The notes: generated by a model from the sequence alone, not told the origin. A stretch of DNA of 64,000 bases from Strigamia acuminata (GCA_949358305.1 OX442324.1:4842001-4906000), one strand, 5' to 3'. Shown: positions 45,001 through 63,127, counted from the stretch's first letter. Made by a program: numbers and translations.

Positions 45001-45987
45001 GAACACCTAATTAATCACCTGCATGGATGCACGCGAAATAAACGTAGGTGGTGATATAAATTATATATATATATACACCGGTATATAAAAAGAAATAATA
45101 CTGGTAATAATATTTAAACATATAAATATTTTTGTTCTATTTTTGCCACAAACCATCCCAAAAATAACTATGATTAAGATCGAGTTTGCATTTTGTTCGC
45201 ATTTTTTAAAATTATTTTTATTTTTGGCTGTAAAGTCAGACAGATTTTAGAATAGCTAACATATGTTCCATTCTAAAACAATTACGTTCTTCCTCCAAGG
45301 TAAATAATCAATTTCTATAATTTTGAAAATAAAAATAAAAATTAATTAATTAATATTTTTCTCGGTTTTGTGTTGCGTCAATTCTCCAACGACTGCTAGC
45401 ACTACCTGGTGACAGACATTTAAACATGGCGCATTCTGCGGGTTTTAGTGCCAATATGTGTAAAGAATAGCTCGCATAGTTGTCGAGAAGCCAGAAAATG
45501 ACCTAATTTCTACTCGCATATAATTTTAAAATCAGCTGTTTAATGTCGTGCAGCATCTAGAAGGTCAGAATCATACCTGGATTATTTGTTAGCAGCTAAA
45601 ACAGCACTAAATTGGGTACAAAAAGGTGACTGAATGTGCAAGCTTTTATTGCTACATCCCCCCCATGTCAGCACTAAAGTAGAACAAAATGGGTACAAAT
45701 GCACTTTTCATTTCATTTAATAGATTATTAAAAAATATCCGGTCTTAATAGGTTTGATTCAGTTTCATTTGAATTATGCAAGAACAAGGAAAGGAAGCCT
45801 TACTAAGTGCATTAATTTACATTTTTTGTCGTTTTTGTGGCGAAATTTGTTCTTATTTATTTTTTTTATTTGTTTCATCTTATGCAAGCTATCAAATTTC
45901 ACTAACGTTACGTAAAAACTAATTTCTTACAATTTACTTTTTCTTTTTTTTCCAGATGTACATCATCGAGTAATATTTTGATCAAAC
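42064..45987. other. Gene-poor region upstream of the T-box gene
   Basis: Nearly 4 kb of AT-rich DNA has no supported coding sequence. The 81- to 107-codon ORFs at 44007, 44556 and 44731 lack codon structure and known motifs. It contains two perfect TGACGTCA octamers (42638-42645 and 43863-43870), an E-box CACGTG at about 42589, several AGGTGA/TCACCT hexamers that resemble half of a T-box site, and a TA-rich simple repeat near 45062-45080. It probably holds regulatory DNA for the T-box gene. The 5' untranslated exon of the following ankyrin gene begins after an acceptor at about 45956. Confidence 0.4.
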
Positions 45988-48070
45988 ATGGGCGATGTGT
46001 TGTCGAGTTTTTTCCAAACCGGAAGTCAATTGCTCTCTCCGGGTGGATCAGGCTTTGTATCTGAAAACACGAGACATATTTTACGAATTATCTTTGCGAA
46101 ATTAGACGATGATAATCACGCACCAGTTTCGTATCTAGAGCCGTATTTAATTCAAATCTCCAAGGGAGAAAATTGCCTTTCCGTCTACAATGTTGAAGGT
46201 TACAATATACTTCAAAAAGCAGTCGGTTACAAACACGTCGAATTAGTTCGTTGGTTAATGACTCGTGGTTGTGATGCGAATAGAAGTGTGTGCAGTTTAC
46301 CATTGCACATTGCATGTTTGAAAGGACACGAAGAAATAGTGGAATTGCTGCTCAAACATGGCGCGCGGATTGATATCGAAACCAGAATGTGTTGGCCGGG
46401 GCCGCACAACCAAAACTGCGAGCAAAGAGGTAAATCCACAATATCCAATACCCTTTATTTATTTATTTATTTATTTATTTTATTTATTTATTTTTTTTTT
46501 AGGTGTAAACGAGGCCGGAATAGCGGATAAGTCGAGCGATAAACTTCAATCGGCCATATGCTACGCCATAGACGGCGACAACGTGGAAATTCTGGACATG
46601 TTGATGCAGCAGGGTGAGGACAACTGGTTTCCCTGGCAACAAAAGCGGCCTTTGCTGCATCTGGCGTGCGAGCGTGGAGCTTGGAATTGCGTAAAGTTCC
46701 TAGTTTCGCAACGTTCCTTAGAAATCAATCAATGTTACGACGAATGCTATCCGATCCATCAAGCGGCAGTTCACCCGATCCGATTTCTCGAGCTGCTGCT
46801 TCAGTGCGGCGCCGACGCGACGGTTCGCACCGCCACTCAACAAACCACGTTGTTGCACGTGGTTTTCTTACTGGGGAAAAAATCGGCCGACGAGACGCTC
46901 GCGACCGTCAAATTGCTGCTGGATCACGGACTGCGGGATCTGATCAACGAAGCCGACTCGTTGGGCAACACGCCGCTGCACGCGCTCATCATTCGCTACT
47001 CGTTGGAGGAGAGTCGTTACGGCTACGATTCGGATCCGCCACCGTGGAACAAATGGGACATGTTGTTAATTTTACAATATCTCATTCAAAACGGAGCCAG
47101 TCCGAGCATCAACCGACCCGGGAACAGCGCCTTAGCTTGCGTGTTAAGGCATGTTCGCGATTGGGAATTCCGATACGATTTGTTGGTGATGTTGCTTCAG
47201 CAGTTTAACGGCAATCCGAACGTCATCGGGCGAGATGGGTCCGTACCGTTGATGGTGTGTTTGGTGCCGCTCATCAACAAAGACCCGCTTCATCATCTCA
47301 CGCACACGATGAAGGTTTTCTATCTGAATTGCGTTCGATTGCTGTGCAAGCACGGTGCCAATCCGAATTGTTCGTCTCGTACGAATTTAACGCCGCTGCA
47401 CGTTCTCATCTTCACGGCGAGCGAATACATCATGTTGAACCGCACCGAGGAGAAAGCGAACGCGTTCGCATTCATCCAGCAGCTGCTCGTCATCCTACTG
47501 CAACACGGATTGGATCCGAACGTGCGCTTCAGTCAGCGCACTCAGCACGTGCTGCTGGCCTTGATGGACATGGTGCAGAACGCAAGAAGTCCATCCGATT
47601 TAGACTACGTTTACAATCTGAGTGTAACCCTGCTGCAGTACGGGGCAGATCCGAACGTGAATATCAGTACGACGGAGCCGATGATTTGCCATTCGCAGAG
47701 CTCGGTTTACCTCAAGAAACCGCCCAACACGGTGCCATATTACTATGTCCAGTTGATTACGCGCAGAGATGAGTTACTCCTACTAGATAGCGAGCAACAT
47801 TTCGCCAAACTACTATGGCTCTATTATTTATCCATGGATCATCGCACTGTTTACAGTACACTGAGCATTCTCGTTCGCCAATCAACTCTGGTCACCATGA
47901 AAAGTGTACTTAGCACGCTGTTGAAGCGCTTGCACACTCATCCACGGACTCTTAAGCAGATTTGTCGCACGTGCATTTACGACTCGATAAGCAGAAAAAC
48001 AGCTCAGAAGTTGAATAAGTTGCCCTTGCCTAGTTCTCTTAAGGAGTATGTTCTTAATTGGACCCCATGA
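45988..48070 (+). CDS. Ankyrin-repeat and SOCS-box protein (ASB-like)
   Basis: Two exons (45988-46429 and 46503-48070) join in frame to 669 residues plus stop. An acceptor TTTTTTTTCCAG precedes a short 5' leader. Ankyrin repeats are spread through the chain, for example GYNILQKAVGYKHVELVRWL, SLPLHIACLKGHEEIVELLL, RPLLHLACERGAWNCVKFLV, NLTPLHVLIFTASEY and LLQYGADPNVN, about ten units in all, some degenerate. The end is a SOCS box: LKQICRTCIYDSISRK followed by LPLPSSLKEYVLNW, matching the elongin B/C-binding box and the Cul5 box. The family function is substrate recognition in Cul5 ubiquitin ligases; the substrate here is unknown. Which ASB subgroup it belongs to I cannot tell. The second exon is noticeably richer in G and C than the surrounding DNA. 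The start MGDVLSSFFQTGSQ is the first Met in frame. Confidence 0.88.
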
Positions 48071-50020
48071 ATCTTCATTTTTAAAAAGAAATAGATTTTT
48101 TTTTATTTTATACAATTGTAACTTCAGTCAATTTAGTGTTGTTTAAATGCGGACGGTAACAAAGCTGTTAGTGTCTGTTATTATATCCCATGGCCATTAA
48201 GTTTGACCTCACTAATTCTAATTGTAAGTATATAAGCTAAGCTTTGACTCTTATGAAAATTGTAATATTTTATAAGAAACACACCATTTTAACATTGGGT
48301 TGCACGTATTTGTCAACGACTTTAAATCGCTAGCTGCAGTTCTAAAACTCTTGTTCAACGAGTCTTTTGGAAATGAATTTTCTTTCTTTCTTTCCTTTTT
48401 TTTTAGTTATGCGTGAGAAGTTGATTACCGTATGTAAATAAGATTAATTTTACTTAATAATAATAATAATAATAATATATGTGATTTTATTAAGTCCGAA
48501 AAAATAGTGTGCCTCAAAAGGTCGAATTGTCGGTTTTTAGCCTATGCATAATTTTTATTAAGGGGTTTCAAAAACGATACACTGAAGGAGCTGAAGTGAA
48601 TATGACGATTATTCTGCTGAAAGCGATTATCATGTGACCTGTGTGGGCCAACACATGAATAATCGCTTCTGAAAAGGAGTTGTTATTGCTGAAGAATGCT
48701 TAAACTAAGAAAGAGTTTGTTGTAACTTATTGAATAAATAAAAGTAAGCAATCAATTTAATTTAACAAAAACAAATAAATAAATAAAATAAAATAAAAAA
48801 TATAAATAAAAGTCATGTGACATGATTGTGATTATTGGAACAATCACTTCAATGCCTTCAGTGTGTCATTTATGAAACCCCTTATTGTTAAGGAAGTAAA
48901 GTGGGTATACCATCGGCTATTGCACTGCCCTTTGACATTAAGCATTTAAACAGTTTTGCCTATGGAGCGTGAGAATATTCTTATATTGTACCAGCGATAG
49001 GTATTTGAAATCTAAATTAGGAAAATAAATGCAACTGCCTGTTATTTTTTGTTGCCTAAACCAGTGGGACTTTTTTCCATACTAAAAACTATAATTGTTA
49101 ATTACGATTTATATATAATGAGTGCATAGATGTGCATGTTTTTTCAATTACAAACCATTTAAGTAACTTCATTGTAAGATTAGTACAACTCGTTTTAAGA
49201 GTGATTGTTTAATTTGGGTATCGTTTTGAAGGGAAAAAAAACTTTTATTCAATAGTTCTTTACTTATTTCAAGTTATAGTGAATAAAAAAGTAATTTTCA
49301 ATTTTTTCAAACGAAGATAGAACTTTTTTTTCGTTATATATATATATAAATATAATTCACATGTGCAGTGGGTGCATTCACGATTGTAGACCGTAAGTCA
49401 AATTGGCTAAATAAGCTTACCAAATTCCTGAAAGAATTTGTAAGCAGATAAGCAAACCCAAACAAATTAATCATACTTTTTCTTTTTTGTACATGTTTCC
49501 AAATATTTTTTTTTATAAAATTTGGAATATTCAAAGTTCATTAAACTACAACAATTGAGCAAACGATTGACAACCAGCAGCAACAATCGAGTGAGACAAT
49601 TACCAGGCACGATAAATAAATTAATTCCAAAGTTTCATATTTTAGTTCATTAAAGATTTGTACGTTGCTTATCGTAAGTCTTAAAAACTTTTTCAACGAA
49701 ACAAATTGCCCGCCATTTTTTTTTTGTGATCAACAATATTTTTTTATTGCTGATCAGATAAAACATAAATCCCCCCTCCCGCCCCCGAAATTGGGACTAA
49801 TTGAAGATAAGTCATTTATCCTCAAAATGTTAACAATTTCATTATTACCAGTTGCCTGTCAGTGACTTATCACTGCCCATCGTGAACGCACCCATTGTAT
49901 CTTAAATACGTTGTGCGTGCACTATAAATAATTCCACAATGAAACAAAATATACAATCATGCTGTACGAAATTTTGTTCTTTTCTTCTCATGTTTAAAAA
50001 TCAATCAATCAATCAATCAA
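48071..50020. other. Convergent intergenic region with a MITE
   Basis: About 1.9 kb lies between the ankyrin-SOCS stop (+) and the SMARCAD1 stop (-). It is AT-rich and contains one inverted-repeat element (48561-48882), TAA and AATAAA-type simple repeats at about 48460 and 48772, a TA run near 49337 and an (AATC)n run at about 50001-50022. No gene is supported. Confidence 0.5.
48561..48882. mobile_element. MITE-like element with long imperfect inverted repeats and TA flanks
   Basis: The left end AGGGGTTTCAAAAACGATAC continuing ACTGAAGG matches the reverse complement of the right end, which reads AGGGGTTTCATAAATGACAC then ACTGAAGG. Weaker complementarity continues for about 75 bases (CTGAAGTGA, ATTAT, ATCATGTGAC on both arms). 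The element is flanked by TA on both sides, compatible with Tc1/mariner-type insertion. No transposase frame is present and the middle is an A-rich simple repeat. Confidence 0.75.
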
Positions 50021-53788
<3,768 letters not shown>

Positions 53789-54408
53789 GGTGTTTGAAGC
53801 TAATTAAACAAGAGGCAAGAAATTAGTCAAGCGGGAAAAAATAGGGTTCGTGTTAAACATCGCGTAATTCAGCTTGCAAATCATTTTAAACTCGAAATGT
53901 CACAATGATTTACATCTGACGGTGTAAACCGACTAACTTCTTCGTACCTTACGTAACAAAAAAGGTAAAATACAACACAAAGTTGGCACCTTATTCGAAG
54001 CAGAAAATAAATTGTACAGCAAAATGGCGACATCTGCTGATAAAAAAAGTGAACTTAAAAAAAATTTCATCCGGATCCAAAGAATTGCAAATGACGTCAG
54101 AATTAAACAGACTGTACACAAAATATGATGTGGTACAACGGATTTCATTTTGTTGTATCCTGAGCATTTAAAAATGAGAAGAAAATAAATTAATTCAGAT
54201 TCATAAAAATGTATTTCTTTATTTTTATTTTGCATAAAAGTGTAAAAAAATTGGGAACATTTGTCCGATTTTCTGAAATGTTTCGCCTATTATAGAACGA
54301 GTGGATCAATAAAAGGTTTCATTTTCTCATCCCCCTTTAGCCATACCGTATGCATCAGCACATACATATCTAAGCCAATTTATTGATTTCTCACTTTTTC
54401 TTCAAAAT
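53789..54408. promoter_or_regulatory. Divergent promoter region SMARCAD1 / type I membrane protein
   Basis: These 620 AT-rich bases lie between two divergent start codons. A perfect TGACGTCA octamer occurs at 54092-54099. The ORFs here are short and unsupported. Confidence 0.4.
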
Positions 54409-55776
54409 ATGGGCTTTTCGTTGGAATTATCCAAATTTTTGACATCAATTTTACTTTTCAACCATTTATTGTGGGTTAGTACGAAATCAGTTTTAGATTT
54501 TCAGCTAAAATAAATGCTTGATGGTGTAGCGAGACGATGGTTACAGCATCCCAGGCAGAATCAATTTAATTGGAGAAAAGCGCTTTTCATGCTCTTAGGT
54601 TTAAGTGAATTTAAATTTGTTAAATTTCTACATTTTTAGGTGATTTGTTCAGATTCGAGCATTGTTTTGGTGCCAGTTATTTTGATTAGTGAGGACCAAG
54701 AGAATCAATTAGACAATCATACTACGCAGGTGTTTGTTTCATTTAATTCTTGTTTTTTGAATATATTTTTTAAAATAAAATTATTTTAACTTATTTCACA
54801 TTTTTTTTAAAAAAATTGCCAGTTGTCCATTCCTGTTAACGTAAACAATGGTACAATTATCGTGGCGAGACAAGAGATCGAAGCTGATGAACCGATCAAT
54901 ATTAATATTTTGGTTCCATTACGTAAGGAAATTTTCTGAAAAATAAAACACAATAATCTTTTTAAAATTGGATTCTATTTTATAGAATTATGTTCTCCAG
55001 AGAAAAAAGTTCTTTCGAGTACGGTCGTATCAACCGAGGCTAAAGTTGTTGTCCTAGAATCGAGAGTTCATGGAAATCATGTTTTGAGACTGCAAATACT
55101 CGTTTCGTCAATTGATAGTCGCAACGTAGTTCCTATTACAATCCCCGAAGTTCGGCTTTTTCTTACGGACGAAGGCAGTGAGAAAAGCCGCACTTTTCAA
55201 TTACTCAAACCTGAACAATCCTACTTGATTAATCCTGAAGAAAATGGTAAAAAAAAAATTTAAAAATTATTTTATAAATTATTTTATTTTACATATTTGT
55301 ATAGAAATTTCTGTGGAAGATCCTGTTTCATCTTATCCAACAACAATCAAAGACTCCAATCCAGCTGACAATAAAAATGTGAATTTGAAAAATAAAAAAA
55401 CCCACCTTACAAACCAAAATTACGTGGAAATTGATGAAGTATTTCTTCTTTTTTCTTTTTAAATAAGAAAATATAATAAAATTTAATTTATCATTTTCAA
55501 CAGAAATCAATTTTCTGTCGTGGATGCCCCGTCACTGGATGTGTGCGACCTGAACCTTTTCTTTGCGTTCAACTTCCACCTGCAATGAGATTGGCCGTTT
55601 GCGCTGTTCTATTCTGTTTAGCTGCTTTTCTTCTCATGTTATTTGTTCATGTATTTATTCTGCGACCATCTCATTCGTCGCTTTTTTCGACTTCTCGATA
55701 TGCTCGCAATTTGCGTGTCGCATGGGCCTACGCTCCTCTTATGTCAGACAGGGAAATCAAAGAACCGTGTGCATAA
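54409..55776 (+). CDS. Unrecognised type I single-pass membrane protein (307 aa)
   Basis: I do not recognise this family. Six exons (54409-54474, 54640-54729, 54823-54922, 54986-55246, 55305-55438, 55504-55776) join in consistent phase to exactly 307 codons plus stop, which supports the model. Exon 1, MGFSLELSKFLTSILLFNHL, looks like a signal peptide. The following ~200 residues are rich in Val, Ile and Ser and probably form an extracellular or lumenal beta-rich domain (IVLVPVILISEDQ, VLRLQILVSSIDSRN), with a few possible N-glycosylation sites. After a Cys-bearing segment, FCRGCPVTGCVRPEPFLC, comes one strong membrane helix, RLAVCAVLFCLAAFLLMLFV. A short basic then polar tail ends in KEPCA. 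It shares an upstream region with SMARCAD1 and lies ahead of ALG11 on the same strand. Confidence 0.8.
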
Positions 55777-56334
55777 GATATCATTGTTTCTTCCATTTGT
55801 TTAAAATGTTTTATTCGGTTTTAAACAAGAGACGACAACTAGGGAGTATTTGGAATACGTTGCTTATTAATGTTTGAATTGTTGCAATTTAAAAGTTTTA
55901 GGTTGTAATTAAGTCTTCCCCTAAAACTCCTGCGAGTAATGTGTAATAGTGATAATAATAGTACAAAACAAAATCACTTATTCAGTTAGAATGAATTGTT
56001 GTTACTATATATAAACATATAAAAACAAATAGAACTTTTTTAAATTTACTAATACAAAATCGTATACATTTTTAAAAAAAATATATTATTTCTTGCTCAA
56101 TTGTACTTCCTTAATTTCGATATTTTACAAATAAAATAAAGATTATCATTACTTTCTATTACTTTTTAAAAAAAAAATAAGAATTTCATTTAATTTGCAT
56201 GGCTTCACTGCAAACAAATTATTAATACAGATTTTTGACACCAGAGTGAGCAACTAGAAAATCAAAATGGTGGTAACAGCTGGAAGAACGAAAATGTGTA
56301 TCAGCTTTTGATCCGGCGGTGAAACCTAACAACC
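55777..56334. other. Intergenic region before ALG11
   Basis: AT-rich sequence with the 3' untranslated region of the membrane protein gene and the presumed ALG11 promoter. An ACAAATAAAATAAAG string at about 56128-56142 is a likely poly(A) signal. Nothing else is recognised. Confidence 0.4.
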
Positions 56335-57961
56335 ATGTTTCATTTATATTGCTTGTTTAAGTAAAAAAAAATCCTTTCTTTTTGCTATTTATTAATATAA
56401 TATAATTTAATGATAATTATTTTTATTTTCAGTTTGTTTTTTAGTACAATACTGAATCTATTGCTAATTCTTCTCCACATACTATGGATAATTGCAATCC
56501 TCACCTTTCTTATGGCTGCAATGTTGACGTTATTCTGCTGGACCACAAGACGACTACTTGGAATTCGGCACAACCTTCAGCACAGAAACATTGAAACTAA
56601 TAAACTTGATGTCAGCATTGGGTTTTTCCATCCGTACTGCCACGCTGGCGGCGGAGGCGAACGAGTCCTTTGGACTGCTATAAAATGCATTCAGGAAAGG
56701 TATGTTACAAAAATAATAAATGGAGTGGAATTTAAACCAAAAAAATCCTTTTAGGTATCCTGACGTTAGATGCGTAGTTTACACCGGTGACAAAAACGCA
56801 ACACCAGATGAAATATTGAAAAAAGCGAAGCAGAGATTCAATTTAACAGTACGACCTGTGGAATTTGTTTACTTAAATTGGAGGAAGGTCATCGAACCGT
56901 CTATATATCCATATTTCACACTGTTAGCACAAAGTATGGGAAGCATGTTGCTGGGCTTAGAAGCTTTATTTAAGTTTGTGCCTACCATTTATTTGGATAC
57001 AATGGGCTATGCCTTTACTGTTCCAATATTCAAATACTTAGCAAACTGTCGCGTTGGATGTTATGTTCATTACCCAACAATCAGCACCGACATGTTAGCA
57101 CGCGTTGCAGGCCGCCAAGAAAACTACAATAACGCCGGAAGGATTGCACAAAACCCCATTTTGAGCGAAGCAAAATTGTTTTATTATCACATGTTTGCGT
57201 ACATGTACGGCGTCGTTGGGAAAACATGCGAGGTGGTCATGGTCAATTCTAGTTGGACCAAACAGCACATTTTGAATTTGTGGCGCAGACCTACAATCAC
57301 CTTTTGTGTTTATCCTCCTTGCGATGTTTCGTCATTTGAAGAGATACCGATTGATTCCACGGTCAAAGCGACTAAAAGTATTGTTTCGGTGTCACAATTT
57401 AGGCCTGAGAAAGACCATACGTTGCAAATTAGGTCGTTTAGCCAGTTTGTGATGTCCATTCCTGAGAAAGAACGATTCATGTATAAGTTGGTGCTGATAG
57501 GCGGTTGTAGGAATGAATGTGATGACGAACTCGTTCGAAAACTGGAAGAATTGTCTCGCGAATTAGACGTGGCCGAGTATGTGGAGTTTAAGTTGAACAT
57601 CAGTTTTGAACAGTTGAAACAGGAGTTGACGATTTCAACGATCGGGCTTCATACGATGTGGAATGAGCATTTCGGAATTGGCGTTGTTGAGTGCATGGCG
57701 GCGGGCTTGGTTGTGCTCGCTCACGATTCCGGCGGTCCGAAGTTGGACATTGTAATTCCGTACAATGATCTGCCGACCGGCTTCTTGGCGGTTGATGTTG
57801 AAACGTATGCGTACCAAATGGGCAAAATTTTCCGTATGGGTTCCAACGAGCTTTTGCAGTTGAGACTTAATGCACGCCAGTCGGTTAGGCGATTTTCCGA
57901 AGAGGAATTTAGTCGTGGATTCTTAAACTGTATGAAATTGTTGCTCCCCTCGCCAGACTAA
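56335..57961 (+). CDS. ALG11: GDP-Man:Man3GlcNAc2-PP-dolichol alpha-1,2-mannosyltransferase ALG11
   Basis: ALG11 adds the fourth and fifth mannoses to the lipid-linked oligosaccharide on the cytosolic face of the ER. Three exons (56335-56360, 56433-56699, 56755-57961) join to 499 residues plus stop; human ALG11 has 492. The small first exon gives MFHLYCLF and splices in phase into a hydrophobic ER anchor, [20 protein letters not shown]. The family block [19 protein letters not shown] follows, then [44 protein letters not shown] and [15 protein letters not shown]. The GT4-type donor region is [18 protein letters not shown], with [20 protein letters not shown] and [10 protein letters not shown] (E-x7-E-like motif) near the C-terminus. 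The conserved residues I know are present. The gene converges on UNC50 with about 140 bases between stop codons. Confidence 0.96.
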
Positions 57962-58102
57962 TGAAAACAAATTGTTTATAAAACTATTTTTTATTCCGAA
58001 ATACACAATAATAATAATAATAATTTGTATTGTTCTAACAAATTTTGTAATTTATTGCAGGATTAAAATTTATTCATTTATTTACATTTCTTGGAATGCT
58101 TA

Positions 58103-59233
58103 TTAAGCCATACGCTGACCATAAAAGACTGATAATTCTTCACATAAATTATGATGGCTGAATAAAGTAATTACGTACAAAATAAATAAAAGCACCATTG
58201 GGTATAGTAGTAGATGGGTTTGCTTCAAAATTGGCAAAGCTGGAAATTAAATTAATTAAATTAAATAAAATAAAAATAAATAAATAAATAAGGATTACCG
58301 CTGTAACCGAGAAATGTGATGTAAATGTAATAGCCAATTGCAATTAGCCAAAAGGAATTACCAACGAATATACCAAAAAACCAATTGCTGTTGCTAAAAA
58401 CTTGAAAATGAATAATTTTGAGTTAAAAAGATATATATAAATCTGCAACTTAGATTTCTAACTTACTGTCGAAAAAAATTACTTGGATTACGTGTAAGAT
58501 TACAAGCAGAGGAAAAAAAGCATTTAAATGAACATCAAATGCGTAGCCCCATTCAACATCTTGGTCAAAACATGTCGGCTTTCGAAAATAATGGTTGAGC
58601 ACAAACCTAAAAGAAAAAAGAAAAAAAATTGATCAGAAATTCGTGAGTTTACGTCGTAAATAAAATTGTATATACCAGAAAACTGTAGCAACAACGATGC
58701 CAACTGCGATACAATCTACAAATACGACCCAAAGCAGCAGTTTCCAAACAGAAATTAAAGGAAATTTCATGTGAAGATTGAAACCAATTGATGAAACTAA
58801 ACGAACAAAACATTTTTTTTACAAAAAAAATTGATTCAACAGTGAAAATATAATTCGTTACCAACAAGACAAATGCTCAGAAGAACCAGAAAAGCAGGAT
58901 CATCTCTTGCAAATTGATTTTTGGTTTCTAAAATAAAAGAAATAAAAAAATATATATAGATAAACAAGCGGAATACGAATTGTATACATTTTTCAACGCA
59001 CGTTTTCTGTACTGAAAATTCCTGTACACTTTTTGCGGAGAAATAAATAAATAGATCATCTGCCACAGAGCAAATTCAAAGTCCATTTGTCGAAAGCGAA
59101 ATATTCGTCGTAGGTATTTGTAACGTTTAGCTGAGGCTGTTAATCTGGTTTGTTTATTAGGCAAAGGGACTGGCAAAGAAGTACTTGTAGGTGAAGGTGG
59201 TACACTTGGTGGCGGTGACGAATGAGATTTCAT
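58103..59233 (-). CDS. UNC50: UNC-50 family Golgi membrane protein
   Basis: UNC-50 is a multi-pass Golgi protein needed for trafficking of certain acetylcholine receptors in nematodes and linked to ARF-GEF recruitment. The start is ATG 59233 (MKSHSSPPPSVPPSPTSTS), giving a Pro/Ser-rich cytosolic N-terminus of about 40 residues. The conserved core follows: YKYLRRIFRFRQMDFEFALW, QMIYLFISPQKVYRNFQYRK, QTKNQFARDDPAFLVLL, KLLLWVVFVDCIAVGIVVAT, DVEWGYAFDVHLNAFFPLLV, GNSFWLIAIGYYIYITFLGY and ALPILKQTHLLLYP. About five membrane helices are seen. The last exon ends GQRMA with the stop at 58103-58105. The C-terminal tail diverges from human UNC50 but keeps the final hydrophobic helix. About six exons with short introns. 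Confidence 0.95.
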
Positions 59234-60474
59234 CTTAGCACTCGTAATTCTTTAAAAAACTCGATAGAAACTATTAGGAGGTTTAATCGCTTCAAGTTTA
59301 CGCTTACATGCCACTACTGAATAATTATCAATGTCAGATGACAAGTGAGCTTCGCTTTTACATCATTAAACTGCAACGCCATCTTAAATTGATAAGAGGA
59401 AACGGCAATAATATGAATGTGCAAATAACACTTTTAAATTAAAACTAATTATTTATTTATTTTTATTTATACATTTATAGTTTTTTTTTATTTACGGAAA
59501 GAATTTGTATTCTAGACATTTGTGAAATTACGATGTACAATCTTCAGACCGATTCACCGGGAAAAACCAATCGATCACATTGTTCCATTCACAATTCTAA
59601 TATAATTTTATAACATTTTGCTGAATTTAGCGAATGACAGTGCTTTCACCCGAGCATAAAAATCCGCTAAATCTCTTCGACACATGTTCTTACTCCGTAC
59701 TTTTCTCTATGTTTGAAATACAACAGGATTTTACTAATATACGTCGCACCGACTAGTGGCAGAGTTTTAACTACACGCATTAAGAGATATCGAGATGTAC
59801 CGTCTTGCACGAGGTCTTGCATATCTTATCGGTTGATTGCTACTCGCAGATGCAGTGTGATTGGTCCAATTTCTTATCTGATCAGTATCTTTACCACCAG
59901 TCTCCCAATTATCTCAACAAATTAAATTTTATAGCAAAAATAAATTGTTTTATGTCCATACTGTATCTAAAATAAAATAACTAAACAAAATCCACATTTA
60001 TGATTTTATTTTATAAATTCTTTTAGATTTTTTTTAATACAACAGGAACAGAAATAACCTAACACAAACCAAAAGTGGAAGTTAATGCACAATACTAAAC
60101 TTGTATTGAATAAATTGAGCAAAAATCAAGGATTTGTATACGAAAAAATTACTAAATATTGAAACTATTTAAATAATAAGAAGAAAAAAAACAACAACAA
60201 CATCATAAGTGCACCTAAATTTATCATCATGTTACTCTCATAAAAAAAGAACAAAAATAATCAGATATTATAAGAGAAAAATCACTTCAATGAATATCAA
60301 ATATATATATATATATATATATAAGTGAATATATATGCATGCCAACATAGTTGTTCAATACGTTTGAGTTTTCAAAATTTCATATGCAAATGCTTAACAA
60401 TAAAAAAATAATAATAATAAAAAAAAAAAAAAAAAAAAAGTGTAAAAATTCGTTTTTATCTTCCTTTGGTTGAT
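59234..60474. other. Intergenic region between UNC50 and PRPS, with a dispersed-repeat fragment
   Basis: AT-rich DNA containing the UNC50 promoter and the PRPS 3' untranslated region. At about 59746-59777 the string CGTCGCACCGACTAGTGGCA and following AGAGTTTTAACTA match a block in the intron at about 9138. A TA run lies near 60301-60322 and an A run at 60421-60439. No gene is supported; the 70-codon ORF at 59713 overlaps the repeat. Confidence 0.45.
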
Positions 60475-62444
<1,970 letters not shown>

Positions 62445-62845
62445 TTTAGTGCTGATCAGCGAGAGAAACACGTGTTTCTTGGAGATGGATCTGAAGCGTG
62501 CTGTTGTTGTATACGGCTTTCATGCGTGGTAATTCGTCAACTGATTATTTCTTGGCGGATGGATGTGTGACTCAGAACGCGTTCTGGTTCTTAGAGAACA
62601 ACCCACAACGCCGATCAATCCACAACGTCCAAATTGTGAACTACAAACAAAATGGGGCGCGCATCAGCACCAAGCACGTTGCAATGGACTTGAAAAAAAT
62701 ACAAGAACGAACACTCAAACACCATCAAAAAAAAAATTAATCTTCGAAGTAAGAATAAATTATAATTTTTTTCCCTTTCTTAAATTTAATGTTCATTTAT
62801 TTTCACAAACACATTGCAGCCATTTTGTACGAAACACCAACACCG
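62445..62845. promoter_or_regulatory. Divergent promoter region PRPS / COX16
   Basis: About 400 bases lie between the PRPS and COX16 start codons. An acceptor CACATTGCAG at 62809-62818 shows that COX16 has an upstream noncoding exon here. A CACGTG E-box occurs at 62470. The overlapping plus-strand ORFs read through this exon and intron and are not supported as proteins. Confidence 0.45.
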
Positions 62846-63127
62846 ATGAAGATATTTTCAAAGAAAACACTCAAGTACGGTTTACCATTTATGATCCTCG
62901 TCGTGGGAGCACCATTCGGCCTGACGGAATTCACATCATTAAGATACAGGTTCAGATCACAACAAGCCGTATCCCGAGAAGAAGCCGAACTCCTCGGATT
63001 AACCATGAGAAAACCCGGCAAAGTAACTTTAGAAAGTGAATACGATAAACTCCAGAAAGAAATCGACATCAACACCTGGGAAAACAAACGAGTCCCGCGC
63101 CCATGGAACGAAACCGAGGACACCTAA
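62846..63127 (+). CDS. COX16: Cytochrome c oxidase assembly protein COX16
   Basis: COX16 is a small inner-mitochondrial-membrane protein that helps metallate and assemble COX2 into complex IV. A single coding exon gives 93 residues plus stop; human COX16 is 106. The family pattern is clear: MKIFSKKTLKYGLPFMILVV with one membrane helix, GAPFGLTEFTSLRYRF, then KVTLESEYDKLQKEID and the C-terminal WENKRVPRPWNE. A Met further upstream in the frame (62789) lies before the splice acceptor at 62818 and is therefore intronic, so 62846 is preferred. It converges on NOLC1 with about 170 bases between stop codons. Confidence 0.93.
   Translation: MKIFSKKTLKYGLPFMILVVGAPFGLTEFTSLRYRFRSQQAVSREEAELLGLTMRKPGKVTLESEYDKLQKEIDINTWENKRVPRPWNETEDT

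Noticed and set aside
44731-45054. 107-codon ORF upstream of the ankyrin-SOCS gene
   Set aside because: No recognisable motif, AT-driven composition and no neighbouring exon that would extend it.
59746-59760. CTCF-type site (CCGACTAGTGGC)
   Set aside because: Spacing of the AG and GGC cores is one base short of the consensus, and the string is better explained as part of the dispersed repeat.
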